The notes: generated by a model from the sequence alone, not told the origin. A stretch of DNA of 64,000 nucleotides from Acanthosepion lycidas (GCA_963932145.1 OZ010596.1:84086241-84150240); one strand, 5' to 3'; positions 19,871 to 31,242 are shown, numbered from the stretch's first letter. Numbers and translations are program-made.

Positions 19871-19971
19871 AGGATTTCCACCCACAGAATTGTTGCTCAT
19901 TGAGATTTTTTTTCTTTTTCTGACCATTCTCCACACATGACATGTATTCTGACATTCTCCACACATTGTAT

Positions 19972-20179
19972 GCAACAATTAAATTGTATTTAAGTTTATC
20001 CTTAAAGCGTAACCAAGGATGGCCTATGTTATGCTTACCATGAAAAAGTTGGCTATACACGAGGATTTTTGGCAACTGATCATCACTCATTCTGATGACA
20101 TGAGCCCATCTGAACTGTTATTGTATCAGAAAGGATTCAATACTACCAATACCACATTTTATGAAAAGATCAGGGTTAG

Positions 20180-20180
<1 letters not shown>
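19972..20180 (-). mobile_element. LINE C C-terminal fragment
   Basis: Minus-strand frames read GIGSIESFLIQ, then RMSDDQLPKILVYSQL and NIGHPWLRFKDKLKYNL. These match in order the C-terminal end of the LINE C copy at 55,976-56,329. It stops at a (TA)n tract on its 5' side. Confidence 0.75.

Positions 20181-20183
<3 letters not shown>

Positions 20184-20236
<53 letters not shown>
20184..20236. repeat. (TA)n microsatellite
   Basis: About 53 bp of TA repeat between a LINE C end and a palindromic, Penelope-like terminal repeat. Confidence 0.95.
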
Positions 20237-20239
<3 letters not shown>

Positions 20240-20405
20240 TAAACACAAAAGGAAAACTTAACTTAGCAAACACATTTTTCCTCTTAGAGACTTTATCAAG
20301 GCAAATGCCTCTGAGGATCATTATCAATGCATTTGCCTTGATAAGGTCCCTCAGAGGATGAAACAAGTGGCTAAGATAAAATTTCCTTTTGTCTTTATTC
20401 ATATT
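20225..20405. mobile_element. Palindromic Penelope-like terminal-repeat pair
   Basis: The left half begins ATGAATAAACACAAAAGGAA and the right half ends in its approximate reverse complement (TTCCTTTTGTCTTTATTCAT). Inner arms TTATCAAGGCAAATGC and GCATTTGCCTTGATAA are exact. At 20,338-20,364 the order TTGATAA, GTCC, loop, GGAT, GAAAC looks like a degenerate hammerhead core. It is a fragment. Confidence 0.5.
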
Positions 20406-20714
20406 GTCCTTTTACAGATATATTCTATATATAATTTGTCACTTAGCTGATTGATGTTATATTTAGCTCATCATTGCTGGAGTTTTGTAGACAAACTCTT
20501 TTTGTAATTGTTCAGTCTACTCATCAGGAGGTTTCAGCAATTTTAAAGACAATCTCTTTCATTACAAGGGAAGAAATTGTAAAATATGTCTAAAAAAACA
20601 AAAATTAATGATTTCTCTATCCTTAGGTGGCGTCAAATCTTGTGACCTAAAAAGTGCTATTTTTTTCCTTTTAAATTTATATCTCTTATGTGGAATTACA
20701 AATCATTCTACATA

Positions 20715-21290
20715 TGTAAAGGGCTAGTGCAAGGGTCTTGTGCACCCACTCCCAGAATCAATGATATAGGCCCCTCCCCAACTCTACTACATCTCAATTT
20801 TTATAAGGTCAAATTCATTTAAAATAGAAATTTTATTATAATCTAATTATGTACAATAATGGATCATATGCAATATAGGAGAACAATTCAACTGGAATAA
20901 TTGAAAATAAATACAAGTTATTCAAATGCAAATTACTGAGATGTTGTAATTGATCATTTCATCTTAAATAAATCAACAATGTTTTGTGGCGATTTTTAAT
21001 ATTAATTTGAGATTTTTTCTTGTTAAAAGTTGAATTTTTTTACCTGATTCAAGATTATGGATAAAAATAGTGAATTTTATATAGTGCTTTTTCAAGATTT
21101 TGCATGAGCAAAACAAATTCACAGATTTGGATGAAAAAAAAAAGACCCACAAAAGTTTTTCATCTTTTAATAGTCTATTGTGCCTAGTTTAATTTGTTAG
21201 TGTATATAAAAGTAGGTAGAAAAAAGCAAATGTTGATAAGATTGTAAGAGTCATAAAGCACTGCCCAAAGCATTCAGTCATGGGGTTTGT
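20715..21290 (+). repeat. Unclassified dispersed repeat R1, copy 1
   Basis: About 575 bp, shared with 34,855-35,135 (+, truncated) and 53,040-53,650 (-). Landmarks are AAGGGTCTTGTGC, CCAACTCTACTACATCTCA, AATTATGTACAATAATGGAT and TGAGCAAAACAAATTCACAG. It is non-coding in all copies. Neither an A-tail nor a clear TIR pair was seen, so its class is open. Confidence 0.7.
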
Positions 21291-21689
21291 GGATAGTACA
21301 TGCCGGGCTTATGTATTCAGTACATATAGATTTAAATTATAATTACAATGTTTCTAAGACAAAATACCAGGATGAAGCTGAAACTATTTTTCTATGGTAA
21401 TCTGATAATACTGCCAATAACAAGAAATGGTAGAAAGTACTCAAACAATGAAATTATGAAATTTGGACAATTTCTTCATTTTTATCTGGGTATATGATAA
21501 CTGGAAAAGGTCACTTTTTATGTCACCTCTTTGCTACTTAGATTAGAGTGTAATGCTAAAGTGTTTTAGCTTTTCTTTTCCATGTTGTCTTCTCCCACCA
21601 TTATTTATCTGAAAACAGATCAACAATTATAACTGAAAAAATAACATGAAAAACACATGCTGAAATAATTTGCAACCAAACAATTCTTT

Positions 21690-22170
21690 TTCCTCTTTTT
21701 TTGCCCTTAACCCCGGGAGGAGTCATCAGGGTGCAATGTGCTGTCCACCATTCACCTACATCTGTCATGGCTGTATGCTTGAGCCTGGGTCTTTGCAAAT
21801 AGTTTCTTGGTGTGCTCACCATGTGGTGTGGAGCCTATCCCTCTCCAGGTTAGACTACAGCCGATGTTCTCCAACTAGGTGGCTTGTCTTGGTTATAAAC
21901 ACATGGCCATTGTAGTTCATCTGAGGAACCCTTCTGCCTAGTCAAGTGACCTGTGTCAAGGAGGTCTTTCACCCAGTGGTGCCATGTTAACATCACCCCC
22001 TCACATCAGTTTAGCCTGCCAGCTGAAATGGTTTACCAGGGTATGGCAACTTGGAGACATCACATGACAGAATTAGATGTTTGATGACCTGTGATACCCA
22101 TCCACTTGAAGATGCAGTGTCCCAGATATCAAAGGTACTATCTCTATCCAGAGTCCCCTATACCCACAAT
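21690..22170 (-). repeat. Unclassified dispersed repeat R2, copy 1
   Basis: About 480 bp and richer in GC than its surroundings, shared with 51,575-52,050 in the same orientation (shared TCTCCAGGTTAGACYACAGC, TGACCTGTGTCAA, CAGCTGAAATG). On the minus strand it runs from a GTGGGTATAGG-like start to an A-rich GGGTTAAGGGCAAAAAAAG end, which suggests a retroposed element. No domain was recognised in the short frames. Confidence 0.7.
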
Positions 22171-22229
22171 AAAACAAATCAACACTAATAATAAGCAATA
22201 AAACAAATCAACACTAATAATAAGCAATA
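22169..22229 (+). repeat. Tandem duplication, ~29-bp unit x2
   Basis: CAATAAAACAAATCAACACT followed by AATAATAAG is repeated twice in tandem. Confidence 0.85.
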
Positions 22230-22494
22230 AAAATTAAAAAAATCAAAAGAAAATCCAAAACCAAAAGAAAAATTTAACTTTGCTCACCAAGCTCAAAACG
22301 GCTTCTCCCATGTTAATCAAAGCAACAGCTTTTATTCACAGAGCAATTTTTCTGATGCCAGTCAGGGAGGAAAGAACATTAGCATAGTTCTTCTGATACT
22401 TAAAGTAGCAGGTTTTTGCTAAAGATTTTCTTTAATTTTCCTTTAGCAGACCCTGCACAAAAGACAAACTCTTTTTGAGGTAGATGATTTTCTC

Positions 22495-23320
22495 TTTTGT
22501 TATTGCTTGGGTAGAAGATTTTATTTTTATGTAGGTGCCAAAAACTATTGCTTGATCCGGGAGTTTTATTCTTACTTTGGTGCCAAAAAATATTGCTTAG
22601 TCAGGAGATTTTTTTTCCTCATTTTGGGGTCAAATAGTATTGGTTAGGAGGTTTTATTCTTATTTTGGTTCAAAAAATATTGCTTGGTCAGGAGACTGTA
22701 TTATTTTAGTGCCACTAACATTGTTAGGTCAAGAAATTTTTATTTTGGGACCAAATAATATTGCTTTGTCAGAAGATTTTATTTTCATGTGGGTGCCAAC
22801 AATATTGCTTGGCCAGATTTTTTTTCTATGTGTGTGTCAAAAAATATTGCTTGATTATTAAATTTTATTTTTATTCTGGGTTCAAACAATATTCTCTGGT
22901 CAGGAAATTTTATTCATATTTTGGTGCCAACAATATTATGTAGTCAGAAAATTTTATTTTTATGTTGCTGCCAAAACATATTGCTTAGTCAGGAGATTTT
23001 ATTCTAATTTTTAGTCCAAAAGATATTGCCTGATTGTATTCTTATATTGGTGCCAAAAATATTTCTTAGAAGATTTTATTCTTATTATGGGTCCATAAAT
23101 ATTACCTGGTCAGGAGATTTTATTCTCATTTTTGTGCCAACAATATGCCTTAGTCAGAATTTATTTTTATGTAGGTGCTATTAGGTTGGTGCAAAAATAA
23201 TGACGTAATAATGTCGTTTTTTGACGTCAAAAAATACGTCAAAAAATGACATTATTCCGTCATTATTTTTGCACCAACCTAATAAAAACTATTACTTGGT
23301 CAGGAGGTTTTACCAATATA
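22495..23320. repeat. Diverged ~45-bp minisatellite, ~17 units
   Basis: Each unit carries ATTGCTTGGTCAGGAGATTT, TATTCTTATTTTGGTGCC and an A-run. Units vary in length (about 40-58 bp) and sequence, which points to an old array. A mariner MITE (23,181-23,282) interrupts it near the right end. Frames across it (for example 22,640-22,861) are by-products. Confidence 0.8.
23181..23282. mobile_element. MADE1-like mariner MITE, 102 bp
   Basis: TTAGGTTGGTGCAAAAATAA at one end and its exact reverse complement at the other, flanked by TA at 23,179-23,180 and 23,283-23,284. It has an extra ~20 bp in the middle (an additional ATGACG/CGTCAT stretch) compared with the 80-bp copies. The host sequence around it is a unit of the minisatellite, so its insertion point can be read precisely. 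Confidence 0.9.
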
Positions 23321-23589
23321 ATATTCACAGAATAAAGCAATGTTTTGGTTTTTGTCAATTGCTTTTTGTGCCTCATCGCAACTGGTAACAAGAACTGAAT
23401 ATGTGCATTGAGTATCAGACCAAAATGTCAATGCAGAAAAGCTAGCTGATAGTTAAAGAAACTGCAAATAAATCATAGCAACATGACTGACTTGGATTTT
23501 TTATTATATATGTTTGAAAGAATTAATGTAACCAAATTACATACACAAAAAGATAAACACTGAAAAAGTTAAGCATATTTCCAAACCAT

Positions 23590-23885
23590 CAATTTACAGT
23601 TGAGCTGGTTAGGTGTAGCCATAAATTCTATGGTAAAAGTTTCTTTTCTTGCACATCTCTCACATGCAAAAATCCCTTTTAAGCTACATGCTTTCCAGCC
23701 AACTTTAATCACCAAAAATTTAAATGTAATGTCAATTGCAATTTACTGTCCTCCTGATTACCTTTTTCTCTTCACATTCTTGCCTCTGTTACTAATTCTT
23801 CCACACCTAGTAACCCCTTTGTGTCTTAGTGAGTTTATAGCCTTGCTTGGGGTGAAATCAATTAAAAAAGACAAAACAAAAACAG
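23590..23885 (+). mobile_element. LINE B 3' fragment
   Basis: It resembles the 7179 copy (TTTACAGTTGAGCTGGTTAG, CTTTCCAGCCAACTTTAATC, TTACTGTCCTCCTGATTAC). The A-rich 3' end is at about 23,862-23,885. The downstream ~650 bp is also paralogous to sequence after 8260, so it belongs to a larger duplicated segment. Confidence 0.65.
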
Positions 23886-24105
23886 TAATGGAAAAATAAA
23901 TTTACAGAAACAATATGCTGAATATAACTTTTACAAGATTAATTTTGATCCCTTGGAAAGATGGAAATGGCATATCAGAGACGCTTCTTAGAAATGTTTA
24001 GCATCTGTTTCAGTGAAATGGAAAAAGTTGTCAATTTCAAATATTTTCATTTGTACCCCCTTACTTCCTTAAATAATGGCCAGCATTTATATTTATGATT
24101 GTTAT

Positions 24106-24359
24106 TGATGTAATGAATATGCATAAACCTGGGTTCTCCCTCACAGTAATATGATTGGCTGGTGTCATCCATAAATACAGACTGATGTGGAGGTACAGGG
24201 GGACACCTGTTGATGACGCCTATTGGCCTACACCTATTTCCTACCACTACGACGAAGACCAGTCCATTACGATTACCTGCTAGATTGTCCTACCTGGTTA
24301 CAGTAGTGAACGACCACTTTGCTACTTTGAACAAATATATCCCTTTCTGGGACATATCA
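24106..24359 (+). mobile_element. Solo LTR, fossil, copy 1
   Basis: It begins TGATGTAATGAATATG and ends GGGACATATCA, so it has TG...CA ends, and it is flanked by the 5-bp direct repeat GTTAT (24,101-24,105 and 24,360-24,364). An empty-site paralog lies at 8840-9180. A second LTR of the family is at 29,785. The internal coding region is gone, as expected after LTR-LTR recombination. It contains a CATAAATAC TATA-like stretch. Strand is assigned by likeness only. Confidence 0.85.
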
Positions 24360-24544
24360 GTTATATTACACTATTTGTTAAAGTTATTAAGCTTAAATAT
24401 TTAACAATGCATTAGGCAAATTTCTATGAATATTGTAGAACTTGCCATAAGCTTATTGAATCATTAACTGAAGAATTAAGATTCATCAGAAAATTAAAAT
24501 AGGAAAATTGTTAAATTTTTCCATGTATTTCTATTTATTATTAT

Positions 24545-24665
24545 TATTCAATTTATGTGGATGGAAAGTTCTTAATCTGCTTTGAAATTCCAAGAAAGTT
24601 ACTGGGTACAAAGAAAGACCCCTGAAAAAGACTGGAAGGCACAACAGCTGAAATGTTCAATATCA
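24545..24665 (+). repeat. Module M, diverged plus copy
   Basis: TTGAAATTCCAAGAAAGTTA, GACCCCTGAAAAAGACTGG and CAACAGCTGAAATG keep the module order, including the GGCTG/CAGCT-type pairing partners in part. Confidence 0.5.
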
Positions 24666-24800
24666 TCTTTTATATGCCATGTCCCTTCAGGACACTGGCG
24701 ATCATGGTTCTCCACAACTTCCTGTGCTTTGTAGCTCTTAGCAAGGTTTTTTAACAATCCTTTCCGCTCTTTGATCTGACATCACAAGCTTGTTAGGTAG
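24665..24800 (-). mobile_element. LINE D 3' end, minus copy
   Basis: The minus strand shows the LINE D terminal block: AGAGCTACAAAGCACAGGAA, GTTGTGGAGAACCATGATCG, CAGTGTCCTGAAGGGACATG then GC. It is single copy here, unlike 4620-5345. Confidence 0.65.
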
Positions 24801-25278
24801 GTTGATCACTGTTTTCTCACTGTCCCTCTTAAGATTAACAACCAAAAATATGTATGTTGATTTGAATTGGATTAATTGGAAAAGGTTCCGATAGATTCAT
24901 TGAAGGGATTCCTGGTAGCCCATGCCTTAAAGAAATACAAAAATTGTACTCACAAATACAGCTCACACATTACAAAGAGTTTTATCTATGTAAAATGTGT
25001 AAAATGTGTATGATATTAGATTTTTTTTTACAAAAATGATTAGTGGAAAATGTCATGAACACATTTATCACCTTAGATCTCTGGTTGGGATCCGGAAGGA
25101 AATATGTGTATAACAGAAAAAAAAAGACCAAAAACAACAACAATAATAAAAAAACAATAATAATGAAAATTTCATGGTTTTCTATTTGAATTTTCTGATA
25201 AATCTTAATTTTTAAGTTAATGATTGAATTAATATTCATCTGAAAGTTCAAAAACCATGAAATTTTCACAAATACTAC

Positions 25279-25280
25279 TA

Positions 25281-25314
<34 letters not shown>

Positions 25315-25328
25315 GCAGCAGCAGCAGC
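25279..25328. repeat. (TTA)n followed by (CAG)n microsatellite
   Basis: About 35 bp of ATT repeat then five GCA units, followed by a short interrupted TA tract to 25,355. Confidence 0.9.
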
Positions 25329-25350
25329 TATATATATATATACATATATA

Positions 25351-25462
25351 TATATTAAAAAGAAGAGAAGAGAGGTGCCGCGAACATTTTTGATTGTAAT
25401 GTATTTTAACACATTACAACCAAAAATGTTTGCGGCACCTCTCTTCTCTTCTTTTTAATATA
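25351..25462. repeat. Near-perfect palindrome, 52-bp arms
   Basis: 25,351-25,402 and 25,411-25,462 are reverse complements with 50 of 52 matches, separated by 8 bp. The arms contain GAGAGGTGCCGCRAACATTT. (TA)n tracts lie on both sides. By analogy with 57,975-58,225 this may be a pair of Penelope-like terminal repeats, but no hammerhead core was seen. Confidence 0.85.
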
Positions 25463-25504
25463 CATACTTTTCTCTCGTTGGAACCACTACAACCTCTTTC
25501 TTTT

Positions 25505-25507
<3 letters not shown>

Positions 25508-25603
<96 letters not shown>

Positions 25604-25606
25604 ATA
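25508..25606. repeat. (TA)n microsatellite, ~100 bp
   Basis: The longest TA tract in the window. It is followed at once by a LINE A 3' tail motif (GCCTTGTATTGGGTGAACAT then an A-run, 25,607-25,640). Confidence 0.95.
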
Positions 25607-25640
25607 GCCTTGTATTGGGTGAACATTAAGACAAAAAAAA

Positions 25641-28479
25641 TGTTTCTTGGACAAAGAATTGCCAGCTTCTTATAGGTGGAAGTCATTTTTGTTAGTTTTC
25701 TCTGGTTTTTGGAATTGAGGAACTTTTCACCAGATTTAGTTTTTTAGTTTTTTTGGTTGCTATCCTTTTTCTTGATTCTGGTCGACAATCCTGAGAATGA
25801 CAATGAAATATCCAAATTTCTTTCTCTCATCTGCTACTTGATGGTCTTGAAATCATGATCTTACTGATAAAATAAAAGAACCATACTCTTTATTGAGAGG
25901 TGAAACAGCTCACTTCATTTACCTGAAGGAGAATCAGGCCTAGAATAAACGGATCATATCTTGCACTACCTAAAAGAGAAACATCAAGCATGCTGACATA
26001 TTGACACGTGTACGAAGTAGAACAAACTGAATTTCTCAGTTAGTCTTCGGTATGACGATAAACTACATCTGGCAGAAAGGCATCTGATCAGGAGATTGGC
26101 AGTTTTGAGGAGCATGGAACCACATCTTAATTGCTGTTGTTCTTAGGTCAATCCTGACCTGGGGTAGTAGCACCTCTTGGGGTCCCAGCTAGTGGCAAAG
26201 TCAACCCCCAAACAAAATCAAAATATTATAAAAGTATAAAAATACATTTTTATAGTAAAAATACCAGCAATACAGTTTTATAAAAAAAAAAAAAAAATTA
26301 CCAATAATACACACATAATAATAAATTAATATCAACTTCATGCAAATTCATTTAAAATACTACCAAACAACCAACATGAAAGAACTCTTTCATGACATTA
26401 GTCCATATAATATTGTACAATTTCTTAAAGAAATCAAACTGTATTCCAAAATATAACCCCAACAAAACACACATATCACTGCCTCTAGTAATTATATCCA
26501 CACAAACATGTCTATGTATAAAAGTTGAGCATCATCTACCATGTATTCAGTTGTGAAAGTAAAATAACATATTTTTATTACTTCCAAGCTACTAAGAAAA
26601 TTTAATTTCAGCATTAAATGATCTATAAGGTGTTGACATACCATTAAACAGACAAATCAATCAATTTCTCAGTTTTCACCTCTTTTTAAATATATAAAAA
26701 AAAGAATTAAGGCAGTTGAACAAATTTTGTAGATGAAAATAATGACTATCAGAAATGAATTCTCTAAACTCATTGCAAAATTAAGCTGTAAAACAAATAA
26801 GATTCAGATAAGATCCAGGACTTTCTCCTTGGAGGAAACTCTTCCTCTTTTTTTCTCTCTCTGGACACTGGTCATGAAGCACAGCCTTTTTTTTTTCACC
26901 AGTTTATCCCTGTAGAAAGATGTGTTAATGTCTCCCAAAATGCAGCCTTCACAACCAAGACATATTTGATTGTCCTGAAAAAAGAATCACACAATTGTAC
27001 CTTTTAGGTGTGGATATTTTATAGGTACTACCATGGTCTTCCAACCTAACCCCCAATAAACACATTTTAATTTAAATGCCTTCTTTGAATTTAAATTTTG
27101 GTTTTATTTGGGGGATAATGGCCTAATGCTAATCTAAATTAAAAGAAAAATTAATTTTTACATATAAATAATGTTTTTAGGCATTTTTAAAACATTGGTC
27201 TGTTCACTCATCGCTTATCAACTCCTTGAACTATCATTATAGAAAGAAAATGTAAACAAATTAAAAATTTCTTAAAAATCCAGTATTTATCCTGATAATG
27301 ATATCTTATGTTTTGAAATGATTTAGTAAATTTAAGGATTAATTAGTTGGATTTTCTAAAAGTAATGTCTACTTTTTACTTAACACTTAATGAAAATAGA
27401 ATTTTATTTACACACAGTAACCTGTAGGGTTAGAGGTTGAAAATAAAATAATTGTATAATCACACTTAAAAAAAAAACATGTAAAAAATTAGAAATTAAA
27501 ATGAAAGAAATATGAAACACCAGAAGTGCAATAATCAAATCATTGCTATTTATGTTTAAAAATAAATGATTTTTAACCTGATATAACCAATAGTTTAAGA
27601 ATATAATTTTTTATTCTACCTGATTTTATGAAACTTAATAGAATTAATAATATTATTATTTTAGAAGTATTTTTTTAATACATTGCTTTTATTTTTTTTT
27701 ATTATTTTCTTATCTCTTACATAAAATATCTAATTGTACCCACAGACAAAGTGTGTTTTTTTTAATTATTCTGAATTTAAGGGTGATTGAATTATCATAT
27801 CATATTACTCTTTTGATAGGGAAGAGTAGACAAAGGTGGTAATTCAGAATTATTTCCTTTTTGAACATCCTTACCAAATAATAATTTAACAATAAAAAAA
27901 CAATTAAATTTTTTTTAAAATGATCCACTCTCAAAAATGACATTAAACTTTACATTTTTTGATTCTTCAAACTTGTTTTTAATTAAAAAAGAAAAATCTT
28001 ACAAACAGCAATTCGATGGATTTCAAAATTTAAAAAAATAAATATTAAGTATAGATTTTTCTGTCCAATCTGAAAGAAAATAGCATGTTTTATTTTATTT
28101 ATATTTTAAGTTTTATCAAATTATTTTGGGTAAGATTTGAAACAAATTTTCCATATGCTCACACCGTTGACATTGCATAAATATTTTACTGAAATGACAT
28201 TTTCAGTGTTTTTTCGTTTCATTCATTTATTAAGCAATCTAAAGCATTATGTAGTGATAAATCAAAATTTAATGTTTAGAGGTCGTCTGAATCAGAGGTA
28301 CATTAGGGAGAAGATAACAATGATACTTCAATCCCATTAAGAACTTATGGCAAATTTATCTAAATCAATACATGAAAACATTTCTTGTGGATAAGACAAT
28401 AGCAAAGTAAAATTAATGTTTTAATCGAATCTATCTATTTATAGGTATACCATTTGTCCTTCCTTTGAATATTACTGCC
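25641..28479. other. Long AT-rich stretch without recognised elements
   Basis: 25,641-26,220 is mixed sequence without a family I recognise. 26,220-28,480 is strongly AT-rich with short homopolymers. Frames at 26,733 and 28,137 have no domain. This is the quietest part of the window and could be ordinary intron or intergenic DNA. Confidence 0.5.
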
Positions 28480-28995
28480 ACATCTAGTCTGGTGCTCTTG
28501 CTAATTATTTATAGATTCTTGATAAAATCCAAAGAATCTGCAATGTTTTTGGTTCTGACCTGGTATCTCAGTTTCAGTTACTTTCCCACCACCATAATGT
28601 AGTTTCTATGTGACTTTTCTATAAATACTTTCATGGTAATTGTTCTGATGAACTTTCCTCTAAGTACCTAGACTTTATGAATTTAATGCAGTACTAGATT
28701 GGCAGCTAGGTCTTATTATTTTACAGTTGAAATGGCTAGATGTAACCATAAGTTCTATACTAACAGTTTCTTCTATTGCACTTCTCACTTGTAGAACTCT
28801 CTTCAAGCTTCTTGCTTTCCAGTCAATTCTGATCTTCAAAATGTTAATTGTTATCTACTGTCTTCTTAATTCCTGTTCATTTATTGTTTTCTCTACTTAA
28901 TAATGTTTCTTTACTCATATTATTCCACTCAGTAACCCCTTGTGTCTTAGTGGCTTTATTGCCTTGCTTTGAGTGAAATGATTAAAAAAAAATAA
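28480..28995 (+). mobile_element. LINE B 3' fragment
   Basis: Broken frames read CSDELSS, LDFMNL, HFSLVELSS and LAFQSILIFKM, in the same order as the 7690 copy. The 3' UTR is CTTGTGTCTTAGTGGCTTTA, TTGCCTTGCTTTGAGTGAAA with an A-run at 28,982. It is 5'-truncated and dead. Confidence 0.7.
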
Positions 28996-29159
28996 CATAA
29001 AAAAGTGAATAAATATAATGAAAGTATTTTTTTTCTGGTATCCACAAAATTCTTTTCATTAACACCTAAGTTGTAGACAATAAAAATGTCTATCATTGTA
29101 GTTCTGTGGCAAACAGTAAATGCTGGTAATTTATACTGCAGTTAATGAATTAATAGATC

Positions 29160-29525
29160 AATGTACAAAATGGTACCAGAAAGTTCCTGGCAGACTGATA
29201 GCCAATTCCAATCTTGGGAAAGAGTTGATAGATTGTTCAGCGACAGTCCCCATGCATGACGTCATAAATTTTTCCCACATTATCTAGCATTTTGCTTGTG
29301 ATTGGTCAACTTAAATGATGATCAACTTGAACTGGCCTCGAAACATATAAACTTGAACAATGATCAACTTGAACTGACATTTAACTGGCCTTGAAACATA
29401 TAGGCCACTCAAAATCCTATGTTTGTTCTGAAAAGAGATGTTCATTAAAAGCCTGATGTAGCATTTCCGGGGTGGGTGGTAGCAAATTTGCTGAGCTTCA
29501 CATGAAATTTGATGTCGTATAAACA
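29160..29525 (-). mobile_element. Mariner relic, N-terminal part
   Basis: The minus-strand frame near 29,390-29,520 reads DIKFHVKLSKFATTHPGNAT. This resembles the mariner N-terminal helix-turn-helix block (IKFCVKLGKSATET type). A local duplication of GATCAACTTGAACTG follows at 29,320-29,380. GGTACCAGAAAGTTCCTGG near 29,172 may belong to a TIR. The catalytic part is absent. Confidence 0.5.
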
Positions 29526-29784
29526 TTTTTTATTAGTTAGTGGCATTAAATAATTAAAAATAATAATTAAAAAGTGTGAGTAAATAAATGTTAAATAGAC
29601 TGATTTTGTCCTATGCACTTACTTTTTGAGGAAATGTATTAAAAGAAAGCCAGAAAAATTTTCCTTTTGTGTGTAAAAGTTTCTTTATTTAGAATTGGCT
29701 TCAAAAAGAACTACTATAAATAACTGTCATGGTGGACTGTTGGGGATTTATTTTTCAAATTTTGAAAAAAACACATTACCTTTG

Positions 29785-30031
29785 TGATGTAATGAATATG
29801 TATACACCTGGGTTTCCCTCACAGTGATTGGCAGGTGTCACCCATAAATACAGACTGATGTGGAAGTACAGGGACGACGCCTATTGGCTATGCCTATTGT
29901 CTTCGCCTATTGCCTACCACTACGACGAGGACCAGTCCATTACGGTTACCTGCTAGATTGTCCTACTCGGTTACAGTAGTCACAACCACTTTGCTACTTC
30001 GAACAAATATATCCCTTTCCATGACATATCA
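29785..30031 (+). mobile_element. Solo LTR, fossil, copy 2
   Basis: It begins TGATGTAATGAATATG and ends ATGACATATCA, and it is flanked by the 5-bp direct repeat CTTTG (29,780-29,784 and 30,032-30,036). It is collinear with 24,106-24,359 (shared ACTACGACGAGGACCAGTCC). Because each copy has its own target duplication, they are independent insertions, not the two ends of one element. Confidence 0.85.
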
Positions 30032-30425
30032 CTTTGTATATTTGGTCTAAATTTAAAGTTGATGTCTTTTGAGCCACTTCCAAGAGTATTTAAGAACATG
30101 GGTCAACAGATAGTGTCAGAAGGTGGCTAGAAGTCAGAAGAGACAAAGTCTGCTGGTTGTGGCTGAAGGTAGGTCGATGTCAGAAGAGATTGGACGTCAC
30201 GTGTAACAGAATTTTGTTTGACTTGGTCATCAGATATGAAGCAGGCAAAGCTGACTGCAGAAAGTTTCTAAGTTTCCTCATATGAAAGTAGCCAGTGGAG
30301 AAATGGGCAGAAAAGTTTTAGCATTCTTAAAAACTACACCAATGAAAGACATTTTACAATAACATAAAACTTTCCAGAGACTCTTGTGGAAAAGCAAAAG
30401 CAAATCCAGTGAACTACATGGAAAC

Positions 30426-30662
30426 CAAGCAGAAAGGAAACAGAATGGCATTGCAAGAAGATCATTAAAACAACTCCAGCTTCATGTGGGGCCCAAGCAG
30501 AAAGGAAACAGAATGGCATTGCAAGAAGATCATTAAAACAACTCCAGCTTCATGTGGGGCCCAAGCAGAAAGGAAACAGAATAGCATTGCAAAAAGATCA
30601 TTAAAACAACTCCAGCTTCATGTGGGGCCCAAGCAGAAAGAAAACAGAATGACATTGAAAAA
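30426..30662. repeat. 68-bp minisatellite, ~3.5 units
   Basis: The unit is AAGCAGAAAGGAAACAGAAT, GGCATTGCAAGAAGATCATT, AAAACAACTCCAGCTTCATG, TGGGGCCC. Units are nearly identical. The last one is degraded and interrupted by a MITE at 30,672. Confidence 0.9.
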
Positions 30663-30671
30663 ACATTGTTA

Positions 30672-30751
30672 TTAGGTTGGTGCAAAAATAATGTCGTTTT
30701 TTGACATTCAACTTTATGTGAGAAAACGACATTATTTTTGCACCAACCTAA
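30672..30751. mobile_element. MADE1-like mariner MITE, 80 bp
   Basis: The termini TTAGGTTGGTGCAAAAATAA are exact reverse complements of each other, with TA at 30,670-30,671 and 30,752-30,753. The centre (GACATTCAACTTTATGTG) differs from the other two copies. It sits inside what looks like a degenerate fifth unit of the 68-bp minisatellite. Confidence 0.9.
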
Positions 30752-31220
30752 TAAAAACTCCCTGAGAATCTCAAGGGAAATACATAGGTTTTCTTCATTT
30801 GTCTATTAGGTAAGTGCACCTCTTTTTTTCTAAAAGTAATTTCTTCTTAATTTCAAAGGTTTTTGTATCGCCCCCAAATGTTTTTCCTCAGATGATTTAC
30901 AAAAATTTGTATTATAAATCTTTTTCTAGAGCCAATTATTTCTAGAATATTATTACCCTTGTTCATAATAAGGTGCACTAAAGGAAATTTTTTGTGCAAA
31001 CCATACTTTTTGTAAAATTTCTACTTTGTTATATTGTTTTGTGTAATAAATGTTTGTACCTTTCAAATTTCATGAGGTAATAATCAAGTCTTGTCTATTA
31101 TCGTTTGCAGATTTTTTTATATTCAGGATAAGTGAGTGGATGCTCTCTCTCCTATTCCCTCCTAAAAACAAAAGAAATATTTTATTTATCAGTCATGTTG
31201 TTTTTGTTACATCCTGGAGC

Positions 31221-31242
31221 AAAAAGAGAGAGAGAGAGAGAG
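31221..31242. repeat. (GA)n microsatellite
   Basis: About 22 bp of AG repeat. The sequence from 30,752 to 32,164 otherwise shows no gene or recognised family. Confidence 0.9.

Noticed and set aside
24106-30031. One full LTR element between the two LTRs at 24.1 and 29.8 kb
   Set aside because: Each LTR has its own, different 5-bp duplication, and the DNA between them contains unrelated repeats.
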